Part shown: in pieces, positions 47,401 to 60,020 of the stretch
Position numbering within the stretch: the first letter of the stretch is position 1
Layout: each line of letters starts with the position of its first letter
NCBI RefSeq assembly: GCF_036588685.1
Contig: NC_086383.1
Span: 37,394,171 to 37,458,170 of the forward strand
DNA from: Mytilus trossulus
Lineage: Eukaryota > Mollusca > Bivalvia > Mytilida > Mytilidae
DNA length: 64,000 nucleotides
Direction: 5' to 3'
The notes under the pieces: generated by a model
What the model was told of the DNA's origin: nothing
Database searches by the model: none
The model's input: only the letters and a program-made list of their open reading frames with translations
Made by a program: the position numbers and the translations under genes

Positions 47401-49499
47401 CCAACACAAATATCTTTGAGATCAATTGAACAAATCTGAACGTTGATTAAAGGTTAGTGGGATTTAAAAGTAGCGTTTTGGTTATTAACTTTCTTCAAAA
47501 TATATCTTAATAGTTAGATAACGCAGCAACAAAAAATCATCTATGTTGAGCCACAAAAAACAAAAAGAAATTCACTGTACGCAATCTGAACGTTTAATAT
47601 CCCATTACATGAAGGTTCATCTTTTTTTAATAGTTAACTAAAGTAGCAAAGACATTTCTGCTATGTTAAGCCACGAAAAGACATTAGAACTGTTCATGGT
47701 GTTGAGATTTAACTTCGTGAAATCATAGTGACACGTATGGTATATTTTACGGTCTGATTCAATCTATTAAAAGTTCTATAAAGTACATTATACCAGCATC
47801 AAAACAAAATTTCAATTTTAAAGAAAGATTACACATGCCGTTTTGTATGGTTTATAAGTTGGTATATGAAAATCCAACATGTAAAATGATTTGTAAAGTA
47901 TTTAGATAAAATGAAAATTTGTATTGTGCACAATTTGAACGTTTAATATCCCATACAATGAAGGTTCATTTTTTTTTCAAATCAAAAATAAAAACATGCC
48001 TGCATACACGATAAAATAAAAGAATTTCATGAAATGCAGATTGACGTGCATCAACAAGTTTAAATCTATTACTTTTCCTGATACATTCTGTATAATGGTT
48101 CCGCTAGTTTCTTAATAATTTCAAAATGTTGGTAGTCAAATGTGCTAAAATGCATGCCAAGCGAATATATAAAACGATATGAAGAGTTAACATTACTGTT
48201 GATTAGGTGATTAAATTACAAATACACATTTGGGATTTCCATGTTTTTGTTTTATATCTATTGATGTTTCTGTCAACTATTTTGACAACTGTCTATACGT
48301 TTAGGATAAGGACAACATTGATTATAAAGTGTGTAAAAACATTTCATACTTAAATAATACGCATTGTTTATTCTTTTCTTTCAAAGACTACAAGACTGAA
48401 CACATAACCTGAACCTATAATACATACAGTGAACTACTCATATTTGTCATTATGTCGTCTAATCTTTTAATTACCAAACGTGACTTATTCCCGATTGTGA
48501 CTATTTTGCTGAATGTGTATTCGCATTACTATAAGACGTGTTTCTGTGCTTGTTTATCCCAAATTCATGTATCTAGTTTACATGTTTAATGATATATTTG
48601 TAATTCTCATCAGATTTTGTCAAATGTGTTGACGTCTTCTTATTATATATTTAGGTGTGACGGATAGAAACATTAATCACCTCCTCTTTATTAATTATAT
48701 TAAATTTTGTACGATTATTTACGTTTGAAGTTGGATTCATAACAAACTGGACATATATATATATTACAGTTAATCGCTATTAATAAGTATTGCCATATGC
48801 ATTTTGTTTAAATGAATTATCAGTATTTAGTTCTAAATCAATCCTAATTCTATCTCATTTCTGAATGATAGTTTTTCATATGTGACGTCATGCTGTTTCT
48901 AAATTTTATAAATTCAAATGTGGCATAACGTTTCTGCCTTTTCGCCATCGTATGTGACGTCACATTTTTTTAATTACGTTGACGCCTGGACTGATTCGGA
49001 TGTGTGTCTATTTTGTACTCGGGTTTAGTTTTCTGTAATTAGTCAATACTTCAGTTTCTTTGTGTATATCTTTTTCATATTCATTTGATAAAATTTACTG
49101 TTTGCAATAGCATGAATTGTTCTATATACTATTAGTAATAAGAATGTTCTTATCCCGGGCATAAAAACAATGCCGTATTTATACAAGGAATGTATGTCTA
49201 CTATATTGTAGACAAATAACTAATATCCTGCAATAATGAACCTCCTACATGTCTTATGTTGTTGTTTAGTAATTATTGTTGGGGATTTCATTTTAATAAG
49301 ATGTAACTTACAGGGTATGGGAATACTGTTTTAGACATATGCTTACGGTATATGTATACTTTTTTTTTGATTGAGTTAAGTCTGCTAATTGATATTTTAT
49401 CGTATGTTTTTATATTTTGTGATGTTATGCTATTGTTTCAAAAAAAGGGAGAAGGTTTGGGCCCATTAAAACGTTTAATCCCGCTGCAAATGTTTGCAC
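47401..49499. other. No gene; short direct repeats
   Basis: TGAACGTTTAATATCCCAT followed by GAAGGTTCAT occurs at about 47588 and 47937. Two TGTGACGTCA words lie at about 48889 and 48953. There is no protein-like frame. Confidence 0.4.
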
Positions 49500-49785
49500 C
49501 TGTCCTAAGTCAGGAATCTGATGTACAGTAGTTGTCGTTTGTTTATGTAATATATCCGTGTTTCTCGTTTCTCGTTTTGTTTATATAGATCAGACCGTTG
49601 GTTTTCCCGTTTGAATGGTTTTACACTAGTGATTTTGGGGCCCTTTGTAGCTTGTTGTTCGGTGTGAGCCAGGGCTCCGTGTTGAAGGCCGTACTTTAAC
49701 CTATAATGGTTTAATTTTTTAATTTTTATTTGGATGGAGAGTTGTCTCATTGGCACTCACACCACATCTTCCTATATCTATTGTA
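49500..49785 (+). repeat. Bivalve-type interspersed repeat, fuller copy
   Basis: Runs from GTCAGGAATCTGATGTACAG through GACCGTTGGTTTTCC, GGGGCCCTTTGTAGC, GTGTTGAAGGCCGTACTTTA to GTTGTCTCATTGGCACTCAC and ATCTTCCTATATC. Diverged relatives lie at 61470-61640 (reverse) and 62560-62835. Noncoding here. It could be the 3' end of a non-LTR element or a SINE-like unit. Confidence 0.65.
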
Positions 49786-50019
49786 TTTGTTTCAACGACT
49801 TAGATTATTTTTAAGAAAGGTACAATTTGCTCTGTTCTGCATTAATTTGTTTATGTCAATGTGAACATATTTTTGGCACCAAACACAGTGACAATATAAT
49901 ATATTTTTCTGCATATATATTTTGTAAATAAATGTCAATCTGATTATTTCTCTAAAGAATTAGACAAGGTTGAATTATCAGTACACATGGTAAAGCAGTC
50001 AAATAAAACAAGTATGACA

Positions 50020-52010
50020 ACCATTGTTAATTACTCAATTCAATAAGATTGACACCATATTTGAGGCATTACATATGTCTTCCTCAAGCAAACATGCAGC
50101 CAAAAATCGTGATATTTAACGTCATTTGTTATTTTACAACACATATGTTGCTGTTCCAGGAGTCAACTCAAGCCAATACAAAACATTGCTTCATATGTCT
50201 TTCATTGCATTCAGAAAATGTTTGAAGTTCATTAAAAACATTTCGAAATCTCTATTACAAACAAGCATAACTTATTCGTTAGAAGAATACAATCTGATAA
50301 ACTGTTCTCTATAGCGTCATATGTCAAAAATCAAATACCCGTTTTGCAATTAATGAAATGGCAATACACCTACTTATAAAAATAGCATGCATGATGGTGA
50401 ATAAACTAAAGTAACATTTTTTTCAGTGAGTAAGTAGCAAGGGCAAGTTTGATTAAGATAAGTACTGTATTTATAATTCAAGCTGTAATGCAATACATGG
50501 AATAGTTTCCCCTCAATATATATAGCAGTCATTATTATATACTCGTTGGCTGTGCTTATCACTAGGACAACGAACAGAAAACTGACACCGCAGTTGAAAC
50601 ATAAATCAAATACAGTAGAACAAAAACTTTGATCTCGACAGTATATGGCTCAATATTTTTGTCTCTAATTAAGACATATATGGATGTTGCTGTTCAAGTA
50701 TTCAAGGCAACATAGATATCTGCTAAGCTCTTAAATATAGAAATCAATTTCCACTTTGAAGATTGCAATCGTTATTGTTTACTCATCGACCGTTGACCAC
50801 TAGCCAAACGAATGGAAATTGATATTTGAAGCATAAAACCTCTCTTGTCAAACATATATAAGGGCAGCAACTATAATGTTCAAAATATATGGTGCATAAC
50901 GGGTGCTCACTACAAGCCACATAGATGTATGTGACTGTTCAAGCCGCAAAGGCAGATGAAATTACTTATTTATCAACCCACCATATTTTACAAATGCAAA
51001 TTGAAATAGCTTGGTATTAACTAACTACCGGGCTGGTGGTACCTTTAAGAAAATAAATCTCCACCAGCATTGGTATTGACCCAGTGGTTGCAAATAAACT
51101 CATTATAGATACTAGGATTAAAATGTTATATTGACGCCAGAAGCGCGTTTCGTCTACGTAAGACTCATTAGTGACGCTGGAATCAAAACATGTTTAAAAA
51201 GGCCATATAAAGAACGAAGTTGAAAAGCATTTAGGACTAAAAATACCTAAAATTTTACCAAATACAGGTATGGTAATCTATTCCTGAGGAAGAACAGCCT
51301 TAGTTTTTCAAAAATTAAAAGTTAATCTATAAATATGAACATATCGATTAAAAATCAAGTCAACACAGAAGTGCTAACTATTTGTCTGGTGATACCCTAG
51401 AGGGAATAAATCTCCACAAGCAGTGGCAGCGACCCAGTGGTTGCAAATAAACTCATCATAGATACCAGGATTAAAATGTTAAATGTACGCCAGACGCGCG
51501 TTTCGTCTATACAAGATTCATAACAAACAAGTATTAACTGTTCTATATAGCTGTAATGTCTAAAATTAAATAACCATTTTGCATTTCATGACATGACAAT
51601 ACATAAACTTATGTAATTATGTAATTCATCAATGACGGTGTAAAATCTCATGTAACCATTTTTTTTTAAATTTCAGTCCGTACGTAGCAAGTTCAAGTTT
51701 GATTTAGAGAAGTATATATAATTGAAACTGCAATGCAATACACATAAGTAACTGTAAAATAAGGACATTATTTTCCATTTCAAATATTACAATGATTAGC
51801 ATTGTCCTTTATTTATTGTTGACCACCACGAGTAAAACGAACAAAACAATGACACCATATTTGGAGCATAAATTAAAGCAGTCTTGTCACGCATACATAC
51901 GAGGAAACACAATGCTGGCTATAGTATATAGCTCCCTATGGTGTTTCAATACATGACACATACATACAACTTGCTGTTCCAGTCGTCAAGGCAACAAAAA
52001 GCATTGATAC
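50020..52010. repeat. Cluster of diverged local duplications
   Basis: The block at 50300-50520 (GTAGCAAGGGCAAGTTTGAT) is repeated at 51540-51770 (GTAGCAAGTTCAAGTTTGAT), offset about 1.26 kb. ACACCATATTTG-type blocks recur near 50049, 50585, 50815 and 51852, with GCTGTTCCAG/GCTGTTCAAG-x-CAAGGCAACA-type blocks. This is a patchwork of old duplications without a coding frame. Confidence 0.55.
51020..51520 (-). repeat. Satellite-family units, about 1.4 copies
   Basis: ACCCAGTGGTTGCAAATAAA and ACGCC-AGAMGCGCGTTTCGTC (M is A or C) occur twice, about 355 bp apart, in reverse orientation to the 24.2-kb array. More diverged than the array. Confidence 0.7.
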
Positions 52011-52100
52011 AATACCATTTGTTTCAGGATTGTTTAGCTAAGTTTTATTTTAGCAAGGGCCCCTTCTCAAAAGTCTCCCTATGTAAAAGTCTTGTTTTTG

Positions 52101-53568
52101 CTAGGTGCTCTTTTTTAATTGTTTACTGCGTTTATATGCAATGATAGACATCTGTTTAAATATTGTTTTACAATATTCATCTCTTTGCAAAATTTGCCAA
52201 TGCTTTTTAATAGCTCTGTTAAGATTTATAACTTTAGGGTTATATTTAGTTACTAGTGTAAGTAGAATTTCACTTTGTCTAAAATTATCTGACAGAGTAC
52301 TGCATCGTTTAATCTTGTATTTCACATCTTTAATGTTTTTTGCAGTTTCCAACTTATCATAGCCTCTATCTATAAGTTTATTCTCCAAAGTCAGAAGATG
52401 TTTGTTGAGATCAGGTTCGTTGCTATTATTTCTTATGTGACGAATTGTTTCACCTGTTATAATACTTCTTAAAGTATGTTTAGGATGTGCACTTGTAATT
52501 GGGAGGTACTGATACGTTTCAGTTGGTTTGACCACTCGATTTAAAACGCTCCCCTTTGTACACCTAAGTATCTAAGTACGTCACTTCTGTATTGGAGAAA
52601 TTATACGTAAACTTAAGTAGAGGGTCAATGTTGTTTGCAATTGCAAAGAACTCATCAAGTTGTGACTTGTTGCACTCTGTAATCATGAAACCATCGTCAC
52701 GATATTGACAAATCATACTAATGCTATTTTTAAATTGAAATTTGTCTAAGATTTTTGTAAGTATTGTTGACAGATGCAGATCGGTGGCAGTGGATGATAA
52801 TATTCCACCTTGTGGTGCCCCTATAACTTGTTTATATAAAGTCCCATTAAATTGGAACTCATTGTTTTCCAATATAATTTTTGCAAAAGATATTAGATCT
52901 GATTTGTTTGGTACTTTAAACTTAAACTTTGTTCGATCAATTTGATCTAAGAAATTCTTGGTTGTATCTAGTAAATTGTCGATGTTCATGTTTGTGTACA
53001 CCGAAGTTACATCATAGGTAATTAGTGTACAGCTACGTACACAGGTCTTATTAATAAAATCTGTTTTGTCTTGAATGTAAAACTCTAGTTTCCTCAATAA
53101 AGGTTTTAATATTAAATCTAAAAACTTTTCAATTCTTCTTTTTGGAGAATTGCATTTATTGATTATAGGCCTAAAAGGCACATCTAATTCTCCAATTTTA
53201 TACCCATCTATTTTGATAGCTTCTAATGAGTCTTGCCGAATTTTATGTATCTTTGGAAGAAGGTTCATGTATCCATGTTTAGGATTTTTGCAGTCACTTA
53301 AGAAGTTATAAGTGTGCTCATCAATTTCTTTGTTTGTAAATAGTTTATTTACAATCTTTGAAATAGATCTAGCGATAAGCTCTGTGTTTGTATGATTTAT
53401 TTTCTTGTAATGATCACTGTTTAAGTGATTAGTTCCTGCATTAATATAATCAAGTGTGTTTACGACCACAGTTGTGTTGTTTTTATCTGCCTTAGATATA
53501 TAGATGCTGTCATCTTTTATGAGATAATTAAAAGCTGTACGCTCTGCTAGTGTAAATACCCGAAACAT
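52101..53568 (-). pseudogene. Penelope-like reverse transcriptase, broken
   Basis: The minus-strand frame from 53568 (334 codons) shows SKADKNNTTVVV (25-36), NLLPKIHK (102-109), PFRPIINKCNSP (131-142), YDVTSVYTN (motif A, Asp186), GAPQGG (motif B, 250-255), YRDD (motif C, 289-292) and VTYLDT. This order is that of Penelope-like or related telomerase-type reverse transcriptases. An in-frame TAG ends the frame at 52564. The homologous VYKGERF segment follows directly, then a shift. A second frame (52535-52101) continues with KPTETYQYLP and SAHPKHT. Another shift near 52100 follows, and no GIY-YIG endonuclease is visible beyond it. The catalytic residues remain but the copy cannot make a full protein. 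The N-terminus also appears incomplete. Confidence 0.85.
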
Positions 53569-54009
53569 GTTTTGTTATACTTATTATGCACATCCCACAT
53601 CATCATGGTTTAAGTGGTCTATTCCATGATACTTGATAGGTTAATTTCCCAGGTAGTTATAGGTGGTGGTTATGTTCAATATCGACGACTAGCACATACT
53701 AGTTAATGTTTATAAATAGATGCCCATAATAGACGATTGAAAAGTTGTGAAACATAGGGAAATGAGACACAATAATGTTATGTGTCCTGTAACAATGTAT
53801 GATACCTATACAAAGAAAATATTATGGCGAGAACCAGAAAAATGGCATAGCCAAGAGACTGAAAGAAAAGAACATGTCAGGGTCCGCGTTTGGTCAACAG
53901 CAACACGAATTCATACTTATATTTTCATATTACAAAACAATAAACAAATACCAACGATTGAAAAAAGAACAATGTCTGTTTAACAAGAAATGTTTGCATA
54001 TCACTTAAC
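53569..54009. other. No feature recognised
   Basis: Flank upstream of the Penelope-like frame. Two overlapping short plus-strand frames show no domain. Confidence 0.35.
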
Positions 54010-54310
54010 ACGATGGTGACTGCTGTACCCATATTTAGACTGTTTTATTTATTATGTATGTTTGGATCACGCATCATTGTAAATATAACGGAATTTGATG
54101 AGTCTGTCATCAAAGTAAGAGGTTTAGCGCTTTAAAACCAGGTTTAATCCACCATTTTCTACATTTGAAAATGTCTGTACCAAGACAGGAATATGACAGT
54201 TATGGGCCATTCGTTTTTTATGTGTTTTGTCATTCGATATTGTCATGTGATTATGGACTTTCCGATTAGATTTTCATCTGAGTTCAGTATTTTTATGATT
54301 ATTTAACAAA
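54010..54310 (+). repeat. Interspersed repeat, copy 2
   Basis: GACTGCTGTACCCATATT, ATCACGCATCATTGT, AAAACCAGGTTTAATCCACC, AGACAGGAATATGACAGTTA, GGACTTTCCGATT. Same block order as 46000-46320, better preserved in the middle. Confidence 0.65.
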
Positions 54311-57086
54311 ATTATACCTAACACCTTTTTTATCTTATCTTAACTAAATTTAAGTTCTAGTTCTAAGACAGTTATAAGTTGCAGTTCCAGCAGCAACTCC
54401 AGTTATAACTAAGCTTTCAATTAGACAAGCACACCAAGTCAGTTTTGAACGTACACATTAACAGAGGAACAGTCTAGACGAAGAACAAAATTCGAAGGAT
54501 ACTATAACAGGGTAATTGTTATCATTTATCAACGGTATTCATAATAAAAAAACAGAAGAAAACAATATCTAAATAATTTTCTCCGAGTATTAGAAATACA
54601 AATTATTTGCTATTTTCAGATCTAAAATCATATTGACGTTTGTAAAGGCGAACAATATTGTTTGCAACAAATTTGTTGTGAAAATAAATCTTGTTTCTGT
54701 GGGTTCATGTATTTCCGTGGGTACGATATTTTGTGGGTTGAGAAGAAGGTAAGATTTCGCGGATACATGCGTGCTTTTGTCGATTTCTTCGTTTTCCTTT
54801 ATAGAATGATTGTAATTCATGGAACACATAATTATGTGGTTCACCTGTATATAAGGTATCTTATGAATTTTAATGAATCAAAAGGAACTATTTCACTTAC
54901 ATTCACGACAAAAGACATCAGTAGATACTTGTCTCATGGACAATACAAATCAAGTCTTTCTTTGTTTTATCACTACACGTTTGAATAAGAAAAAACCCAG
55001 CTTAAGTGGAAGTAGTATGAGTGTAAACATAACACATACTGACTGTTTGTGCTTTGTTGTTGTCATCTATATCATGTATTCTATTTTCAAGAGGCAACAG
55101 GAACATACCCCTGATCAAAAGTCTTCAATCAATGAAGAAAAAACAAATCCGTGTTACAAAATAAAACAGAGGGAAAGACATCAAGTATAAGAGGAAAGCA
55201 ACGGAAGAACAGAAACACTTAACTGCAACAAAAGCAAACAACACAAACGGACTATTTGATAACAACTGCCTAATTATTGACTTTAAGAGAAACATTGGTT
55301 GGCTGAATCTCGTGTTTTGGCTAGTCAAACTCTCCTTATATATACTCTTTGAAAATGCCACTAAAAGGACAATACTGCGTGACATAAATACAGTACACTA
55401 CTATTCTGACATTAGCTTAATCGGACAAATAGGTATTACATTTGTAACCATCTTTGAAAATGGTTACTTGAATATTGAATCAGATTAACAACAAATAAAA
55501 AAATGGTTTTCAATCTTTTTTCCTCCATTTCAAATTATTTCCATACAGACAAATAGATTTCCTTGCGGTCGGTCATTCAAGATAGTTCAAGACCATGTTA
55601 GCTTCCGTCAAACTAATAAGCCATGCTCCCGTTAAAATACTTCAATCTGATGTTAGTTCCTTTAAAACGTGAAAGTGTCTGTCCCCTTGTAAAATAAATC
55701 ACGTAAGCAGAAAGACAACCCGATATAAATGTATCTTCAATCCATGTCATGCGTAATCGATTTTCGTAAAAAATATTCACAATCAAAATCACTTAATGAC
55801 ATGTAGATAAGAAAATGAGTAAATTATAGTCTTTGATTCAATACATTTTTAAAACAACCCAAAAGAAAGTTCTCCATGTTGTGCTTATAGAATTATAAAA
55901 ATACTTGAATTGATTTTAATTTATGGATTTCAATGATTTTTTTCTCATTTTGATGTTTTTGTGTTTGTTATTACACATTTTCCTTTTTAATATGCTTTGA
56001 AATGTTTCAATCTTCACATAAATCACGTCAATCAGAAAAAATCAAACAAAATCAGAATGTAAAACGGCTAATTTCGCATATAATAAAGTCATATAGAGAA
56101 TGATTTTGCCGATATGAAATAATTCTTTCTTATTGTTGTCCTTATATTTTCGAGATGAATCAATTGAATGTATATTTCAATATATTTGATTTTGTTAATG
56201 TTTAATGCCATATTTATGATGTTTTCTATTATTGGAACACGGGATATGAATGCGACATAAGTTCAGTATAATAAACATAAATGTGTTATGTATATATTAT
56301 TTCCGGTGATAATCTCAGTTCGTTTTTTAAAACTTCCGGCTTTTGTTTTATAATGTTGGAATCTTGAGTTGTCTTCAGTGTAACACGTTGTGTATGATTT
56401 TTAAGTATATTCAAATGTTTATTATTATTTTTTAATGACGTTGAAAGGTTTGTTTCATTTTTTAGGCATTGACGTAAATTGGTGACCCCCGAAGCTGCCT
56501 TTGGCTTATAAGTCAGTTCTTCTATGTTGAAATGAAAAGATAACAGAATAATCAGGAATTTACCGTTGATTCATCTTAATATCAACATGAAACTGCATGC
56601 ACAGTATATTTCTCCCAGTAGATATTCCCGAACATACTTCCTATAATGATTTCCATGATAGAGGACTGTGTCAGCTAAACAATTTTTAGATTTGTTTTTC
56701 TCACATCAACAAAACACATGTACATTGCGAGGCGAACTACTCAGCATGTTTGTACATGTACATATAAGGTTTGACTAAAGGATGTTTGCTTGTCATGTAT
56801 TGGAATTTTTGACAGATTTTCGGAATCCTCTGGTTTTATTCTTTTGAAGGCCTTGAAAAATTTGCCAACTGACCCCATTTATTTTTTATAAATATTTTAC
56901 ATGTATAGCCATCATGTTAATGATAAAGCTATGAAAAGTCAAGAGAGAACATTTTTCCGCCATCATTTCAATGGTTTATATCCACAAAAGGTAGCACATT
57001 GACCTATATATTGTGTTGGCACTTTTAAAAATCCCCTTTCAATATATACCAGTGTTATGAAAATAATGTTTTAACGGAGAAGCGAA
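54311..57086. other. No gene recognised; low-copy repeat traces
   Basis: Near 54690-54800 a TTCGTGGATAC-like word recurs in degenerate form. The segment near 55100-55340 resembles the interspersed sequence at 19050-19270. Otherwise AT-rich with no coding signal. Confidence 0.35.
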
Positions 57087-57284
57087 CTACTTTAAACTTA
57101 ATGTTCTCATTACCTTAGCTGTCTTTTGCAAAACTTTTATGACTTTTCGGTCTTCAATGCTTTTCAACTTGATACTTTTTTTGTCTTTTGTAGCATTTTT
57201 AAAATACCTCCTCTCAAAAACTTGAGGTATATTTTCCTTTATGCCTATCCAAATTACTGGGTAAAATACTTTGCCCCATAACAC
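57087..57284 (+). repeat. Very diverged satellite-family unit
   Basis: On the plus strand, TTTTCGGTCTTCAATGCTTT, TCAACTTGATAC and TTGTCTTTTGTAGC follow the same order as TTTTGGATCCTCAATGCTCT, TCAACTTTGTA and TTATGTAGAC of the 24.2-kb units. The minus-strand 65-codon frame here is therefore not taken as a gene. Confidence 0.4.
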
Positions 57285-57569
57285 TAACTTGTCTTGTCAT
57301 ATGATAATTCAATAGCTCATTAAAAATCTTATAACAAATGTAATCAGCTTTTTATTTGTTTTCATTCGATCTTTAGAGAAAATAAACTTTATATTGTATG
57401 GGATTAGTTTAAAGTATCTAACATTCATATTTCTTAATTGTATCAAAATTTGCGATGAAAGATCAGTACATTTAATTTTAAGAGTATTTTCGGACAATTT
57501 ATTTAACTGTCGCCATTATCAACGTCTTATCACTCATAGGGTTTGAAAAATGTATTTCAGTTCAGGCTG

Positions 57570-57630
57570 ATTGGTAATGTGAGTTTGACGTGAATACTGA
57601 TCGGTGACTGATCGATGACCCCTGAGTGAT
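57570..57630. repeat. GATCGGTGACTGATC short repeat, inverted partner of 11.9 kb
   Basis: GTTTGACGTGAATACTGATC, then GGTGACTGATCGATGACC. See the entry at 11808-11970. Confidence 0.55.
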
Positions 57631-57804
57631 ATAATAGACGCTTAAGGTTGAAATTACCGTACTTGCCTGTCTTTTTGCTTTATCTATAACTATATTGAGA
57701 ACTCGAGTCTTCTTATTGAAATTTTCCAATTACATTTTAACATTCCAAAAAAAATAATCTTTCAATCAAAACATGCCAATTGAATATTAATTAGTGCAAC
57801 ACAT

Positions 57805-58781
57805 TGTTATGATATTGTAATTATTATGTTTATTTATGTTGACCTAATTTGTGTTGTATGGCCTATAGTTGTTTACCCAATAATCTTATAATTGTGCAGT
57901 TTAGAAATCACTGTTCAGGAACAATCACAGATACTTATGGAATGATTGGAACTTTCTATTTGACGATTCTAGAATGATCCTTATAATATATTGAAAACAA
58001 CACGTAATTAATTTCTTGCGTCCGAAGCGCTTTTCTGGATTTACCTTCATCAGGAACGCTCAAAGCCAAACATTTGAAATCCGAAGATGTATAAGTACCG
58101 AAACCGTTGAAGAGCTATATATAAAAAAATACCTAAAATAAAATAGCCAAATTCATCTAAGACCAACTTTGCCTGAGGGAGTTGAAATCTTAGTTTCTTA
58201 ATAATTTATAAATTTATAAACGGACAATTTTAGTCAAGTTTGTTAAATCATGTCAGTACCGAAATACTGACTACTGAGCTGATGATACCCTCGGGGATTG
58301 ATAGTCCACCAGCAGAGGTATCGACCCAGTGATGTAAAAGATGCGTAATTTAAACTTCTACTTTTTACTAGAACCTTCCGTTGTAATTTTCTGGCACATT
58401 CTGTTTTAGCGTGTTCTAGAATATTTTGTCACAACTATATATATACAGACACTAAAGTTAAACTCTCATAATTATAATTAAACTTGGACATAGACATTGA
58501 TATACATTAGTATTCACAGCATTTGGATTGACACTTTATTCTACAAACAACATTATACTGGATTGTGACCCTAGTAGTGAACGTAACATTCAGATTGGAT
58601 TCCGAAAGATTTCTGGATACAGATAAAGATAAAAGATTGGACTCATATTTTGACAGTTAAGTTGACAGTAATATTTGTGTAATACCTATTGTAAATTTTT
58701 GTATATTAAATATTGTTAAATTTTACTATTGATTTGTGTCTTTTGTTGGCTACAATTTAAAGGCGATTTCTGGCCGTAACA
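57805..58781. mobile_element. Solo LTR with 4-bp target-site duplication
   Basis: Starts TGTTATGATATTG and ends GGCCGTAACA, so the termini are TGTTA...TAACA. ACAT lies immediately outside both ends (57801-57804 and 58782-58785). A TATATATATAC box lies at about 58435. There is no gag, pol or primer-binding site beside it, so it is a solo LTR left by recombination, most likely Gypsy-type given the 4-bp duplication. About 320 bp in the middle (about 58017-58335) is a diverged satellite-family unit that seems to have inserted later. Confidence 0.75.
58017..58335 (-). repeat. Diverged satellite-family unit inside the LTR
   Basis: GCGTCCGAAGCGCTTTTCTG, TTCATCAGGAACGCTCA, GTTGAAGAGC and a closing CGACCCAGTG keep the block order of the 354-bp units in reverse. 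Confidence 0.6.
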
Positions 58782-58785
58782 ACAT

Positions 58786-59975
58786 CAGAACAAATTGTAT
58801 TGACTATAACTTTTGCAATGCCATTTTGGTCTATCATAATATTATAATTCATAAACAAATACAGTCAACCTATTGCTTATATTTGGGGTCTACGAAATAG
58901 CCCAACATCAAGAACATGATATCAAGGTCAGTAGACGGCAATTTGATATTTACACATACTATATATTTGGGTTATTTGTTTGATAGTGAACAAGAAGTTC
59001 TGATTTTGCAAATCTTTCTGATCTCCCCCGTCGCTCATATCAACAGCTTTGTCATAAGTGGACGTTTCTGTGTCGTACGTTATCTTGATCATTACATGCG
59101 GTTTTGAAGAACAATGAGATGATAATATATCGTCTTCCACTTCAAGGCTGAAGTAATTTCGTCCATTTATCTATAATGTGACATTTTCAAATGTATGAAT
59201 TTTGATTTTTTTGTTCTCTTGAACTCAGAGTAAATATGTTTATAAGAGCAAAACGACAATTCTGACATCACACACATACTTCTCCTTACTATTGATGCCT
59301 TATTGGTTCCTTGTGTTACAACACATCTGTTTATTGATTTTACATATGAATTGGTAACAATATGTGCTCGTGTATGTTTCAGAAGAATATATCTGCGAAA
59401 ATAAATTTGAATATCAAAAATAATACAGAGTATATATATTGCAGACACCAACATATTTCGTTGCAATCATCAATTAATTAAAGATACATGCATTAAGTAG
59501 ACAACTTTAAGGCTATGAATGGTAGTGAATTATATAATGATATTTGAATACGCATTTGATAAAATGTCTTAAAATTTTAATTGCAGTTATAAAATCAATC
59601 ATTATTTTCAATATAAAATCTAATCTTAATATTTGTTTATCTTTTGGTGAAAAATAAATCAGACGATAAACAATATTTATAATGCTATCGAGTACAATAT
59701 CTATATTAAAATACACGTTTTTGTAAATATTAGGTGATATCCTGTTTAAAACACACTACGATTATGCAAACGTTAGCTATATTGGTGTAATCATATTACA
59801 CGTAAAATATACAAATGTCCATTAATATTATACATGTATTTATTGTATTTATTGTAAACTAAAGTTTGTTTAACATACAATAACACATAATGTTTAAATT
59901 GTTCAAATACAATCTTGTCAATCATTTACATACACTAGTTATCGTCCATGATTTAAAATTAGAAATCGCTGTCAT
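58786..59975. other. Upstream region of the B-box gene
   Basis: AT-rich with no coding signal of its own. The promoter of the gene at 60021 should lie at its right end. I see no clear TATA box in the last 100 bp. Confidence 0.35.
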
Positions 59976-60020
59976 GTGATACAATCACCTGTCATACCTG
60001 TGATTTTGATTAAATCCACA

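Noticed and set aside
48880-48970. Two TGACGTCA (CRE-like) sites within about 70 bp
   Set aside because: They lie in repeat-derived sequence with no gene nearby. A regulatory role cannot be supported.
57087-57284. 65-codon lysine-rich minus-strand frame
   Set aside because: The region aligns by block order with a diverged satellite unit, so the frame is accidental.
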